The notes under the pieces: model-generated
The model's database searches: none
Told to the model about the DNA's origin: nothing
The model's input: only the letters and a program-made list of their open reading frames with translations
Part shown: positions 1 to 8,472 of the stretch, piece by piece
Layout: each line of letters starts with the position of its first letter
Position numbering within the stretch: position 1 is the stretch's first letter
Position numbers and translations under genes: made by a program
DNA from: Thermoflexus sp.
GTDB taxonomy: Bacteria > Chloroflexota > Anaerolineae > Thermoflexales > Thermoflexaceae
Assembly: GCF_034432235.1 (NCBI RefSeq)
Contig: NZ_DAOUCJ010000008.1
Coordinates: 1-25,752 of the forward strand
DNA length: 25,752 bases
Reading direction: 5' to 3'

Positions 1-33
1 TGGACGAGAAGCACGTCATCTGGAGGGCGAACG

Positions 34-1257
34 ATGGATACGGTGCTGCGGGTGCATCCAGAGCAGATCCGAGGGCAGATCCGGCGGTTGCGGGCGTGGG
101 GGGAGGCGTGGCGGGCGCAGGTGGAGGCCAGCCGGCGGGTGGCCCTGGCGCTGGCGGAGGCTGTGCAAGCGGTCCCAGGCCAACGCGGAGGGGCCGCGCT
201 GGAAGCCCTTCACAGAGGCCTGGCCCGATGGGCCGAGGAGGCGGAGCAGCTGGCTCGGGCGCTGGAGCGGGCCCTGGAGCGCCTGGAAGCTGCTTTCCAG
301 GAGGCGGCCGAGCTCATTCGTATGGAAGCTCCAGGGGGCTTTCGATTGCCGGCGGTTCCCCTCGCAATCGGACCGGATGGTCGATCGATGGCCTCCCAAT
401 TCGAAGTCATCATCCCTGCCGCGCGAATCCAGGCGGACTGGTTGCAGATGATCGATCGTTCCGGCATCCCGGAAGAACGCAAGGCGCAGCTGAAGGCTGA
501 GATCCAGGCCATGGCGGAGCGGGGGATCCCGATCCCCTACAACCAGGCGTGCGGCTGGGTGGCGCTGAGCATGGCGATCAGTCATCAGCGCGGCCGTCCG
601 GTCCCCGCTCAGGAGGTGGTGAACCGGGCGCTGGAGGTCGCTCCCGGGTTCCGGGATCGGGTCCTGCGGAATCTGACCGAGGATCTCATCGCCGGTCGAC
701 CCGTGAAGGCGGACGGCCGGGCGGGGATGCGGGAAGCTGAAGCGGAATATGTCACGACAGGGTTTGTGGATCTGGCGCCGGTGGCGCGAAGCTATGGCCT
801 GGAGCTGGAGCAATTCGAAACCCCGACCGATAAACATCCGGACGAGCTGTGGGATCGCCTGAACCAGCGGATGCGGCGCGGAGAAACGGTGATCGCCCTG
901 GTGAATGCGAACCCCTCAAATTGGGGTGAGCCCCCTATCCGCAACGAAATACCGGGGACAGGGCTTCGGTTCTCGGATGAGCGAAAGGAGGTCGAGCTGC
1001 CGGCGGGGGGACGTCTGCGGCCATGGGATTCGGGGGGGGCATCGCACTGGGTGGTCCTGAATCGCCTGGAAGAACACCAGGGCGAGCGCTTCGTGGTCAT
1101 CAACAATCCCTTCAACAACCGCACCGAGCGCTATCGCTGGCAGGATTTTCTGAATGCCGTGGATCGCCAAGTTCGAGTAAAGGTTGTGAACGGTCAGGTT
1201 CGGGAAAATCCGAGCTGGTGGTTCCTCAGCGTTCATCAAAAGACAGGGGAGGAGTGA
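34..1257 (+). CDS. WXG100-like domain fused to a C39-like cysteine peptidase
   Basis: This 407-residue protein has two parts. Residues 1-95 form an Ala/Glu/Arg-rich helical hairpin in the size and style of WXG100/ESX substrates, including a 'VHPEQIR' opening. The turn reads V-P-G around residues 47-49 instead of W-x-G, so the motif is degenerate. Residues ~115-400 resemble a papain-fold C39-like peptidase: candidate catalytic Cys173 in 'NQACGW', His338 in 'GASHWVVLN', and Asn357/358 in 'VINNPFNN' as the third residue. There is no Sec signal peptide, which fits export by the EssC-like ATPase encoded at 4987. The start is supported by GGAGG at 22-26, seven bases before ATG. It leads the tightly packed run of genes to 8388. 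An effector, toxin or processing protease is inferred; the substrate is unknown. The peptidase assignment is firmer than the WXG100 one. Confidence 0.72.
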   Translation: MDTVLRVHPEQIRGQIRRLRAWGEAWRAQVEASRRVALALAEAVQAVPGQRGGAALEALHRGLARWAEEAEQLARALERALERLEAAFQEAAELIRMEAPGGFRLPAVPLAIGPDGRSMASQFEVIIPAARIQADWLQMIDRSGIPEERKAQLKAEIQAMAERGIPIPYNQACGWVALSMAISHQRGRPVPAQEVVNRALEVAPGFRDRVLRNLTEDLIAGRPVKADGRAGMREAEAEYVTTGFVDLAPVARSYGLELEQFETPTDKHPDELWDRLNQRMRRGETVIALVNANPSNWGEPPIRNEIPGTGLRFSDERKEVELPAGGRLRPWDSGGASHWVVLNRLEEHQGERFVVINNPFNNRTERYRWQDFLNAVDRQVRVKVVNGQVRENPSWWFLSVHQKTGEE

Positions 1258-1258
1258 G

Positions 1259-2275
1259 ATGCGGCCGGCTCGCACAGGCTGGATGGCGCTGATGCTTGCC
1301 AGCGTGATGGCCGGGTGTGGGACGCCAGGGGGCGCTCCGTCCACCCCTTCTCCTTCTCCAGGGATCCATCCGGCCCCCTCCCCGACGCCTTCACCCCATG
1401 TCTGGACCCGGATGCCCCAGCCGTCGGCGACCCCGCGGCGGCCGACCCCGACGGCGCGGGTGGCCCCCACCGCGACGCCTTCGCCCGAGGCCTTCGAGCC
1501 TCCTCCGTTATGGGTGGCCGCCCCGCTGTCCCCCAACTGGCTGATCTTCCAGCCGCCGGGCCCGAAGGGTTTCGGCCTGAAGCCGGTGGTCTGGTTTACA
1601 AACGGCTTTGAATGGGAGGGGCCGTTTCCGATCCCGGAATCCTGGGAGATCACTGAGGCGGATGAGGAGAACATCTTTCCGCTCATGAGGCGGCAGGGGG
1701 AGTTCTGGATGGGTTGCCTCAACCGCAAACAATGTCTGACCCGTTTGTCGTTCGATGCCCCGGTTCCGCGCCAGCCCCTCCATGCGAAATACCAGACCTC
1801 CGCGCTCGTGCCGGTGGTCCGCCTCGAGCTGCCCGCCGGATGGTCGTGGCCGGCCGTGGAGATCCCGAATCCGTGGCGCGGGACGAATCCGTGCAAGGGC
1901 CTAGTATATAAGGGAGAGTGCCAGCTCCATATGGAGATCTCAGGTTTCCCCGGAGACCCGGCCCTTCTGGTGGATATCTGGTGGGATGCGGACTTCGATC
2001 CAAACGAACCCCAGATCCCGAATCCGGAACGTCGGTTGCTGATCCTGGAGCCTGATCTCCATCGGAGCTGGACATTAATTCAGGAAGGGAGGATGGGTTA
2101 CGTGACCACTTATGAGTTCTCTCCAGACGGGCGCTTTTTGCTCATCAACCGCATGGCGGTCTTCGCGGACGATCGGGGGGTTCTGATTTTCCGCTGGCCG
2201 GAGGGAGATGGGGTGGCTCGAGGGCCCGGAGCCGCGCGCTGGCTGCAACCGGAGAGAGAGACCCCGAAGCCATGA
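1259..2275 (+). CDS. Putative lipoprotein with Pro/Thr/Ser-rich stalk, unknown function
   Basis: This 338-residue protein begins with a short basic N-region and a hydrophobic stretch ending in a lipobox-like 'VMAGC' (Cys20), so it is probably lipid-anchored outside the membrane. Residues ~25-80 are a Pro/Thr/Ser-rich spacer. The remaining ~255 residues form a soluble domain rich in Trp and Pro that I do not recognise. It contains four cysteines that could form disulfides (around residues 155-160 and 212-220). Near the C-terminus, 'YEFSPDGRFLLI' resembles one strand pair of a beta-propeller blade, but no repeat series is visible. ATG 1259 lies one base after the upstream stop, with GGAGG at 1248-1252. 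The gene overlaps the next one by ATGA. Its position suggests an accessory surface component of the secretion locus; this is inference only. Confidence 0.75.
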   Translation: MRPARTGWMALMLASVMAGCGTPGGAPSTPSPSPGIHPAPSPTPSPHVWTRMPQPSATPRRPTPTARVAPTATPSPEAFEPPPLWVAAPLSPNWLIFQPPGPKGFGLKPVVWFTNGFEWEGPFPIPESWEITEADEENIFPLMRRQGEFWMGCLNRKQCLTRLSFDAPVPRQPLHAKYQTSALVPVVRLELPAGWSWPAVEIPNPWRGTNPCKGLVYKGECQLHMEISGFPGDPALLVDIWWDADFDPNEPQIPNPERRLLILEPDLHRSWTLIQEGRMGYVTTYEFSPDGRFLLINRMAVFADDRGVLIFRWPEGDGVARGPGAARWLQPERETPKP

Positions 2276-2742
2276 AAACCGGCGGAACGGATGGGAGCGA
2301 GATGAAGGATCCGCTTCTGGTGCGGATAGGGTTGCTGCTGGGAACCGCAGCGGTGATGGTCTGGGTGGACCGCCGGTGGGACGCCCCGTATGGGCGAGTC
2401 CCAAACTCCGTCTCCCTACCCCTGTTGGGGCTGGGGCTGGCGGCCGCCCTGGCCTTCCAGGATCTCACCGGGCTGATTCTGTGGCCGGCCTTCTATCTGG
2501 GCTGGCGGGCAGGAGGGATTGGGGGCGGGGACGCCAAGGTCTGGATGGGGATCTCGGCGATGGCTGGAATCCTGGGGACGGCCGTGGGATTTCTGGTCCT
2601 GGTGATCCTGGCCCGGCTGCGGCTGTGGCGGATGGGGTATGGGTGGATCTTCGGGTTGCGGCCGCCGGCGCGGGTGCCGATGGCGCTGCCCACAGCGGGC
2701 ATGGCCTTCGGGGCTGCCCTGGCCCTTGCGTTGGGTCGGTAG
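2272..2742 (+). CDS. A24 (type IV prepilin) peptidase-like membrane protein
   Basis: This is a 156-residue polytopic membrane protein of the prepilin peptidase family, which cleaves the leader of type IV or Flp pilins at the inner face of the membrane. Both expected catalytic aspartates are visible: Asp37, eight residues before the Asn of 'GRVPN', and Asp87 in the family motif 'GGGDAKV'. Hydrophobic segments lie around residues 15-32, 47-62, 66-78, 92-115 and 136-154. It lacks the N-terminal methyltransferase domain of PilD, as in the short TadV/CpaA-type enzymes. The start overlaps the previous stop (ATGA). An alternative in-frame ATG at 2302 would remove ten polar residues. No recognisable prepilin is encoded in the window, so its substrate is presumably encoded upstream or elsewhere. 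Confidence 0.82.
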   Translation: MKTGGTDGSEMKDPLLVRIGLLLGTAAVMVWVDRRWDAPYGRVPNSVSLPLLGLGLAAALAFQDLTGLILWPAFYLGWRAGGIGGGDAKVWMGISAMAGILGTAVGFLVLVILARLRLWRMGYGWIFGLRPPARVPMALPTAGMAFGAALALALGR

Positions 2743-2799
2743 ATCGATCCGAACGAGGGGGAACCCACGCCCTGATCTCGGAGATGGAGCCGCACCGCG

Positions 2800-4413
2800 A
2801 TGAGAAGAAAGGGGGTTCTGATTTCTGTCCTCCTCCTGATGGGGCTGGGGCATCGGATATCGGATCATTCGATGGCTCTGGCCTCCGGGTGGACGGACGT
2901 GTTCTTCGATGACTTCAGCGGGAACACGGGCTGGAACGTCTCGGCCTGCGGGGACGCCCCCGGGGACCCCAACGGCTGCAACTGGCCCGGCCAGGCCCTC
3001 TTCGGATTCAGCGACGGGGGGGCCTCCGTCCTGCGCCTGGTCCAGGACGGCGGCGTCACCTTCCCCCTGGTCGGACGAGAGGGGCTCTTCGACGCCCTGC
3101 CCCCCGGCACCCCCTGGGCCTTCGAGGTCCGCTTCCGCTTCCCCCAGGTCACGGCTTACGGGGTCAACATCGGGATGGGCTCGGGATCCTGGACGGACGC
3201 CCGCCTCCCCCAGGACCAGCCGCCGCGGGCGAATTGGGCGGACGCCTTCGCCGTCCACCAGGACACGAGCGGCAGCCCCCCGCGGCTGCAGATCTGGGTC
3301 TTCGGGACCCGGGTCCTGGAGCGCCCGGCCCCGGACATGGCCTGGCACGTCGTGCGGGTGGAGGTTCAGCCGAACGGGGCCTGGACGGCCTTCGTGGACG
3401 GGAGCCCGGTGGGGAGCGGGACGGGCGCCTTCCGGCCCCGGCTGGTCTACTTCGGCAACTATTACGAGCAGTGGTTCTGGGGGGACTGGACGGATCTGCA
3501 CGTGGACGATTTGCGGATCCAGACCTACGTCGCCCCGCCCACCCCCACGCCGACGCCGTCGCCGACGGCGACGCCCAGCCCGACGCCGTCCCCGACGCCC
3601 ACCGCGACCCCCACGCCCACGGCGACGCCGACGCCGACCCCGACGTCCACGCCGACGCCTTCGCCCACCCCGACATCGACGCCGACATCCACCCCGACGC
3701 CCACGGCGACGCCGACCGCCACGCCCACCCCCACGCCGACGGAGACGCCCACGCCGACATCGACGCCGACGAACACACCGACGCCGACATCGACCTCCAC
3801 GCCCACGCCGACTTTCCCACCGACGTCCACGCCGTCGCCCACGCCCACGGCCACGCCCACCCGCACACCGCCTCCCCCGCCGTCGGTGGCGATGCCCTCG
3901 CCTTCCCCCACGCCGACCCCTACGGCGACGCCCACCCCGACCCGGATCCGGCCGACCCGGACGCCCACGCCTTCGCCTTCGCCGGCGCCTTCGGCGACGC
4001 CGACGTCCACGCCCTCGCCGATGCCCACGCCGACGCCTTCGCCGACTCCCTCCCCGACCCCGGCCCGGGCCTGGGGGATGGTCTTTCTGGACCGGGACGG
4101 GGACGGCCGCCCGGATCCGGACGAGCCCGGGATCCCGGGAGCGGTCGTGGAGGCGGGCGGGCGGACGATGGTGACCGGCCCCGACGGGCGGTTCCCGCTG
4201 CCGGCGGGGGCGCGGGCGCGGCTGCTGCGGCTGCCGCTGCGGGGGCGGCTGACGGTGGCGGATGGGGTGTGGTTCGGGGTGCAGCCCCTGCGGCGGCCCC
4301 TGTGGCTGCTGGGGCTGGCGGCGGGGCTGTTGCTCTTCTCGCTGGCCTGGGTGCGGGATCCGCGCCCGCGGGAGATCCATTGGATCTCAGAGCGCTTGAG
4401 GAGGACGCGATGA
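2800..4413 (+). CDS. Membrane-anchored surface protein: beta-sandwich, long Pro/Thr stalk, SdrD B-like domain
   Basis: This 537-residue protein reads as an exported, cell-surface stalked protein. Residues 1-29 look like a signal peptide. Residues ~30-243 form a globular domain starting 'DVFFDDFSGNTGW' and ending 'WTDLHVDDLRIQTY', typical of concanavalin/LamG-like jelly-roll domains that bind or cleave glycans. Residues ~244-423 are an almost pure Thr/Pro/Ser repeat. Residues ~424-490 resemble an SdrD B-like domain with a calcium-loop motif, 'FLDRDGDGRPDPDEPGIPG'. A TM segment lies at ~501-518, followed by a basic tail, so the C-terminus should be cytoplasmic. A GGAG lies about ten bases before ATG. 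It overlaps the next gene by ATGA. An adhesin or sugar-binding role is inferred; no hydrolase active site could be assigned. Confidence 0.75.
   Translation: MRRKGVLISVLLLMGLGHRISDHSMALASGWTDVFFDDFSGNTGWNVSACGDAPGDPNGCNWPGQALFGFSDGGASVLRLVQDGGVTFPLVGREGLFDALPPGTPWAFEVRFRFPQVTAYGVNIGMGSGSWTDARLPQDQPPRANWADAFAVHQDTSGSPPRLQIWVFGTRVLERPAPDMAWHVVRVEVQPNGAWTAFVDGSPVGSGTGAFRPRLVYFGNYYEQWFWGDWTDLHVDDLRIQTYVAPPTPTPTPSPTATPSPTPSPTPTATPTPTATPTPTPTSTPTPSPTPTSTPTSTPTPTATPTATPTPTPTETPTPTSTPTNTPTPTSTSTPTPTFPPTSTPSPTPTATPTRTPPPPPSVAMPSPSPTPTPTATPTPTRIRPTRTPTPSPSPAPSATPTSTPSPMPTPTPSPTPSPTPARAWGMVFLDRDGDGRPDPDEPGIPGAVVEAGGRTMVTGPDGRFPLPAGARARLLRLPLRGRLTVADGVWFGVQPLRRPLWLLGLAAGLLLFSLAWVRDPRPREIHWISERLRRTR
3532..4068 (+). 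repeat. Low-complexity Pro/Thr/Ser codon repeat (stalk)
   Basis: About 540 bases of degenerate ACG/ACC-CCC/CCG units encode the stalk of the surface protein. The near-periodic GC-rich pattern keeps several other frames open on both strands. These encode Arg/Pro-rich or Val/Gly-rich strings and are not genes. Such tracts often change length by slippage or recombination and can be misassembled. Confidence 0.85.
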
Positions 4414-4970
4414 CGGAATTCGATCTGGTCCTGGCGCTGTTGCTGATCGCGGGCTTCGCGCTGCTCGGGGCCCTCATCACCCTGGGCAACGCCCGCCAGG
4501 CCCGGGCCATCCGGGAGGTGGGCGAGGTGCTGCACGGATGGGCGATCCGCCATATCCAGCTCTCCCGGGCCGTCGCGGCCTCTGCTATCCGGATCGAGGA
4601 CCCGATCGCCTGGCTCCAGGAGGCGCTGGCTCGCTTTCCGTTGCCGGAGGGATTGGCCCGGGAACTGGCTCTGGAGCGTCACGGCCATGGATGGGTTCTG
4701 CTCCGGAGCCGATCGGGGAAGCTCCTCCTGATTCGCCCGGAGATCGACCCCACTCCCCTGGAGCGGGGATCCCGGTTCACCTCTCCGGTGCTTCCCCCAG
4801 GATCTCTTCGAAAAGCCCGGGTGCTGGAGCTTTCCCCTGTGACGGCCTGGCCGACCTTCGATCTGGAGCTGTCTCAGGCATGGCGGCGATGGTTCCCCGA
4901 GGATCCCCCGCCGGATCGTGTGCGGCTTCTGATCTGGCCGGAAAGCGCTGAACCGGGATCATCCCGATGA
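4410..4970 (+). CDS. Small single-pass membrane protein, unknown function
   Basis: This 186-residue protein starts at an ATG that overlaps the preceding stop (ATGA). Residues ~5-25 are a single hydrophobic segment with no cleavage site, followed by a mixed charged region and a C-terminal domain of about 120 residues with no motif I recognise. The same frame stays open upstream to 3234, but only because of the Pro/Thr repeat of the previous gene; the coupled ATG is the credible start. It sits directly before the EssC-like ATPase gene, where single-pass core subunits (EssB/EccB-type) often lie in type VII loci. No sequence similarity to those families is evident to me, so this is only a positional hint. 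Confidence 0.7.
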   Translation: MTEFDLVLALLLIAGFALLGALITLGNARQARAIREVGEVLHGWAIRHIQLSRAVAASAIRIEDPIAWLQEALARFPLPEGLARELALERHGHGWVLLRSRSGKLLLIRPEIDPTPLERGSRFTSPVLPPGSLRKARVLELSPVTAWPTFDLELSQAWRRWFPEDPPPDRVRLLIWPESAEPGSSR

Positions 4971-4986
4971 TAAAGAGGCAGTGGCG

Positions 4987-7900
4987 ATGGGCCTCTGGCA
5001 GAAACGGGATGGCCTGGAGATCTACATCCCGGAAATCGCCCCGGAGCGGATCTGGCCCGGGATGCGGCGCTTGCCGCCGCCCCCAGGGGATCCGCCGGAG
5101 ATCCCGGATGTGCCGGGATTCCCTCCCATGCCGGAGCGCTCTCCATGGTGGACCTACGCCCCATGGTTCCTGATGTCCGCGGTGTATGGCCTGATGGGCC
5201 CGCTGGCCTTTGGGGGAAGAGGATGGATGTATCTGCTGTTCATCCCGCTCGCGGCGGGTTCTTCGATCCTGGCCGGGGAGATCCAGCATCGGTGGGCGTT
5301 GCGTCGCCATCGGGCACAGACCGCCGAGGCGATCCGGCGGGCTGAGCGAAAGCTGCGGCGGTTCCTGACCGAGCTGGAAGCCTGGCGAAGCATGGAGGAA
5401 TCCCTGGAGCGGGCGCTGTTCCCTCCATGGGAGGATTTATGCCAGCGTCTGCAGGCGGGGACGGATCTCTGGTTCCGCCATCGGGGGGATCCGGATTTCC
5501 TGAGCGTTCGGGCAGGCATTCGTCGGTCGCCGTTGCTCGCCCGCCATGGCCGGCCGCTTCCGGATCTCGAGGATCTTCCGCTGCCCCTGCAGGGCATCGT
5601 CCGGGCGATCACGGGCGCCATTCAGGCTGAGGTCGAGCGTCCGCTTCCGCTTTTGCTCCGCGCATCCACCGCCCTGATCGCTTTCCCGGGTCAAGAAGGG
5701 GCCATCGCCCGGCTCCTTCTGGAGCTGGCCTTGACCCACGCGCCTTCCGAGATGGAGATCCGGGTGGGCCTCGGGGACCCGGGTTGGGCCTTCCTCCGGT
5801 GGTTGCCGCACGTGGGGGAGCTCCGGGAAGGCTATGCCGGGGGACCGGCCCGGATCCGGGAGATGCTGTTTGAGGAGTTTTTCCGAAGGAGAAGTCGCGG
5901 GGGAGAGGGCCCGGCGGTGATCGCCCTGGGGGATGCCGGATGGCTGACCGACGGCCGCCTGGGCATGCTGCTGCGGGAGGGCCCTGCCGTGGGCCTCTAT
6001 CCCCTCCTGATCCTTCCCCCTGGGGCTTCCATCCCGGGGGGGATCCGCACCCTTGGCATTTGGATGCCCGACGGGGGGATCCGGATCCTGGATCTGGCCA
6101 GTGGACAGGCGGTGGAGGGAATGGATCCCGCCCCGCGCCTCTCTCCGGGGCAGGCCGAGGCGCTGGCTTTCTCCCTCTCCCGCCTGCGACCCATGGGAGT
6201 GGGGGATATCGGGACCGTCCGTCCAGCCCCCGCCCTGTGGGGGATCCATGAGCCCGACCCTCAGACGCTGAGGCAGGTGATCCAGAAAGCCCGGAACGGG
6301 CGCGAGCGCCTGGCGATCCCCGTGGGATACACCGACGAAGGGCTACCTTTTCTACTGGATCTGCACGACCGGGCCCATGGGCCCCACGCCATGGTGATCG
6401 GGACCACCGGGTCGGGCAAAAGCGAGGCCATGCGGACCCTGGCCCTGGCCCTGGCCCTTCATTTCTCCCCGGAGCGGGTGCGGCTGCTCTTCATCGACTT
6501 CAAGGGGGGCGGCGCGTTTGCCCCCCTGGAGGGCCTGCCCCATTGCGTCGGGCTGCTCTCCAACCTGGATCCCCGGGAGGCGGCCCGGGCGCTGGAGACC
6601 CTGGAAGGGGAGCTGGACCGCCGGCAGCGGATCCTGGCGGAGCGGGGAGCGGATCACGCCGACGCCGCGGGGCTGCCCCATCTGGTGGTGATGGCCGATG
6701 AGTTCGCCGAGATGCTGGAGCAGATCCCGGATGGGATGGGGCGGATGATCCGCCTGGCCCGGCTGGGGCGGAGCCTGGGGATGCATCTGGTGCTGGCGAC
6801 CCAGCGGCTGGGGAGCGCGGTCCCCGGGGAGCTCCGGGCCAACCTCCGGGTCCGGATCGCGTTGCGCTGTGAGACGCCGGAGGAATCGGCGGCGGTGCTG
6901 GGACGGCCGGACGCGGCGTATCTGCCCGGGAGCGGCTGGGCCTTCATTCAGGTCGGGCAGAACGAGGTGTTCCGACGGATTCGGTTCGCGTATGCCTCGG
7001 GGGCCTCGATCGGCGTACAGGAGGAATACCGGATGGACCCGGCGGATCCGAACCGGGCGCTGCGGATCGATCGAGTGGGAGGCGACGGCGTGCGGGATCT
7101 GGATCGGCTGGCCCTCGTGCTCCGGACGATGGATCCCCCGGTGCCGTCGCTGGCCCCGCCCTCTCTGCCAGAGGATCCGGGCGTTCCGGAGGAAGAGGGC
7201 ATCGACCAGATCGGCCTGGGGATAGCGGATTTCCCGGAGCAGGGGGAGATCCGCTGGGTGTTCTGTGAGAGGCAGACTCCGGATCTCATGCTGATCGGTC
7301 AGGCGGGAACCGGAAAGACCCGGATCCTCCAGGGGATGGCGTCGGCAGCGGCCCGGGCCGGCCGGCGGGCCTTTGTCGTCGATGGACGCGGGGAGTGGCG
7401 GGAGGTTCCGTGGGCAGTCCGGGTGGATCCCCTGGATCGGGAAGGGGTGGGCCGGCTGTTTCGGATCCTGCGGGCGGAAGCGGGCCCCGCCCTGCTGGTG
7501 CTGGATGGGGCGGACAGCATCGCGGAGGAGGCGCAGATGGCGCTGGAGACGGGGCTGGAGATGGCACGAGCCCGCGCCGATCTCTGGATTTGGATCGGGT
7601 CACGGCGGGAGGTGGCCCTGCGATCCCTACGGGGGCGGCCCGCCCATCGGGTGGTGCTCCCGCTGGAAGCTCGGGACTGGGAAGCCATCGTCGGGCGTCT
7701 GCCGATCCCGGAGGAACCCTTCGGGGGTCGCTGGTGGGGAGAGGGGCGGTGGCGGGAAATCCGGCTGCGGCGACAGGGGGTGCTGGCGCCTCCTGTTCCA
7801 CCGCTCCCTCGAGCTCCCCGAGCCTCCTGGTCCGATTTACCCTCGCCCGCGCAGGGGGAAGGAGGGGTGACCCTTCCTCTCGGATGGTGGGATGACGATC

Positions 7901-8388
7901 TGCAGCCGGCCGTTCTCCTTCTGGACCGGCGGCGGCCGGCGCTGGGGATGGCCCCGGAGGTGGCCTGGGGACGGGGAGTGATGGAAGGGCTGGTGCGCCG
8001 GCTTCAGGAGGCCATGGGGAGGGTGCTGGCGTGGGATCCCGAGGGTCTGCTGGAGGGGTTGGTGAAGGGGGAAGAGGACCCCCGGGCTTTCCTGGAGCTT
8101 GCGATGGCGGGGGAGGCCACAGGATCCGGGGGCCTCCTGGTGGTGGCAGATACGGATGCCCTGCGGATGCGGATGGGGTATGGGGAGGAGATCCCGGTCG
8201 CCCTGCGGCGCTCCGAGCGCTGGATCTGGTTGTGGGTAGGGCGAGATGGGTTGGGGCTGCGCGGGTGGCGGTTGCTTCCCGAGCCGGAGGATCGGGGAAC
8301 GCCGCCGATCGCAGCGGGCCATCCAGGTCTGACTTGGCTGGCCACGTCCGGCCAGGGCCGCTGGGTCATCCTCCCGGTGCGCTCATGA
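4987..8388 (+). CDS. EssC/EccC-like FtsK/SpoIIIE-domain secretion ATPase
   Basis: This ~1133-residue membrane ATPase has the layout of the type VII secretion motor. Two TM segments lie at ~57-75 and 80-98, followed by a basic region and a divergent domain. FtsK/SpoIIIE domain D1 has Walker A 'GTTGSGKSE' (Lys478), Walker B 'VVMADEFAE' (Asp571/Glu572) and the 'ATQRLG' motif near 604. Domain D2 has Walker A 'GQAGTGKT' (Lys777) and a Walker B-like 'LLVLDGAD' (Asp840). The C-terminal third looks like a degenerate D3, with a Walker B-like 'LLVVADTD' (~1050-1057) but no P-loop. No FHA domain precedes the TMs, unlike many Firmicutes EssC. A GTG at 4981 is in frame, but AGAGG at 4974-4978 is only two bases from it and eight from ATG 4987, so the ATG is preferred. 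A chromosome-segregation FtsK is unlikely: only two TMs, tandem ATPase domains and no gamma DNA-binding domain. Confidence 0.85.
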   Translation: MGLWQKRDGLEIYIPEIAPERIWPGMRRLPPPPGDPPEIPDVPGFPPMPERSPWWTYAPWFLMSAVYGLMGPLAFGGRGWMYLLFIPLAAGSSILAGEIQHRWALRRHRAQTAEAIRRAERKLRRFLTELEAWRSMEESLERALFPPWEDLCQRLQAGTDLWFRHRGDPDFLSVRAGIRRSPLLARHGRPLPDLEDLPLPLQGIVRAITGAIQAEVERPLPLLLRASTALIAFPGQEGAIARLLLELALTHAPSEMEIRVGLGDPGWAFLRWLPHVGELREGYAGGPARIREMLFEEFFRRRSRGGEGPAVIALGDAGWLTDGRLGMLLREGPAVGLYPLLILPPGASIPGGIRTLGIWMPDGGIRILDLASGQAVEGMDPAPRLSPGQAEALAFSLSRLRPMGVGDIGTVRPAPALWGIHEPDPQTLRQVIQKARNGRERLAIPVGYTDEGLPFLLDLHDRAHGPHAMVIGTTGSGKSEAMRTLALALALHFSPERVRLLFIDFKGGGAFAPLEGLPHCVGLLSNLDPREAARALETLEGELDRRQRILAERGADHADAAGLPHLVVMADEFAEMLEQIPDGMGRMIRLARLGRSLGMHLVLATQRLGSAVPGELRANLRVRIALRCETPEESAAVLGRPDAAYLPGSGWAFIQVGQNEVFRRIRFAYASGASIGVQEEYRMDPADPNRALRIDRVGGDGVRDLDRLALVLRTMDPPVPSLAPPSLPEDPGVPEEEGIDQIGLGIADFPEQGEIRWVFCERQTPDLMLIGQAGTGKTRILQGMASAAARAGRRAFVVDGRGEWREVPWAVRVDPLDREGVGRLFRILRAEAGPALLVLDGADSIAEEAQMALETGLEMARARADLWIWIGSRREVALRSLRGRPAHRVVLPLEARDWEAIVGRLPIPEEPFGGRWWGEGRWREIRLRRQGVLAPPVPPLPRAPRASWSDLPSPAQGEGGVTLPLGWWDDDLQPAVLLLDRRRPALGMAPEVAWGRGVMEGLVRRLQEAMGRVLAWDPEGLLEGLVKGEEDPRAFLELAMAGEATGSGGLLVVADTDALRMRMGYGEEIPVALRRSERWIWLWVGRDGLGLRGWRLLPEPEDRGTPPIAAGHPGLTWLATSGQGRWVILPVRS

Positions 8389-8472
8389 ACCTCCGCGATC
8401 CGCTCGAACCGTTGGAACTGGGGCTTTCGCGAGGAGGCCATCGCAAGCGGTTTGCGCTTCCCCAAAAAGATG

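Noticed and set aside
96..500. A frame open from the left window edge to 500
   Set aside because: The product is Gly/Pro/Ala low complexity and overlaps a clear gene with a good ribosome binding site. No upstream gene end can be supported in the first 33 bases.
916..1896. A 326-residue minus-strand frame
   Set aside because: It spans the junction of two well-supported plus-strand genes and has no recognisable domain.
3541..4070. Short repeated units resembling a tandem or CRISPR-like repeat
   Set aside because: Units are 3-6 bases and degenerate, there are no unique spacers, and the whole tract is in frame within a coding region.
2416..4380. A 654-residue minus-strand frame, Arg/Pro/Gly-rich
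   Set aside because: It is antisense to the prepilin peptidase and stalk-protein genes and stays open only because of GC-rich codon periodicity; the product is low complexity with no domain.
3525..4688. A 387-residue minus-strand frame with a Val-Gly repeat
   Set aside because: It is the complement of the Pro/Thr stalk codons. The plus-strand gene has a signal peptide, domains and coupled neighbours.
4987..8388. Chromosome-partitioning FtsK
   Set aside because: It has two TMs, two or three ATPase-type domains and no gamma winged-helix domain, and lies among secretion genes, so EssC/EccC-like is preferred.
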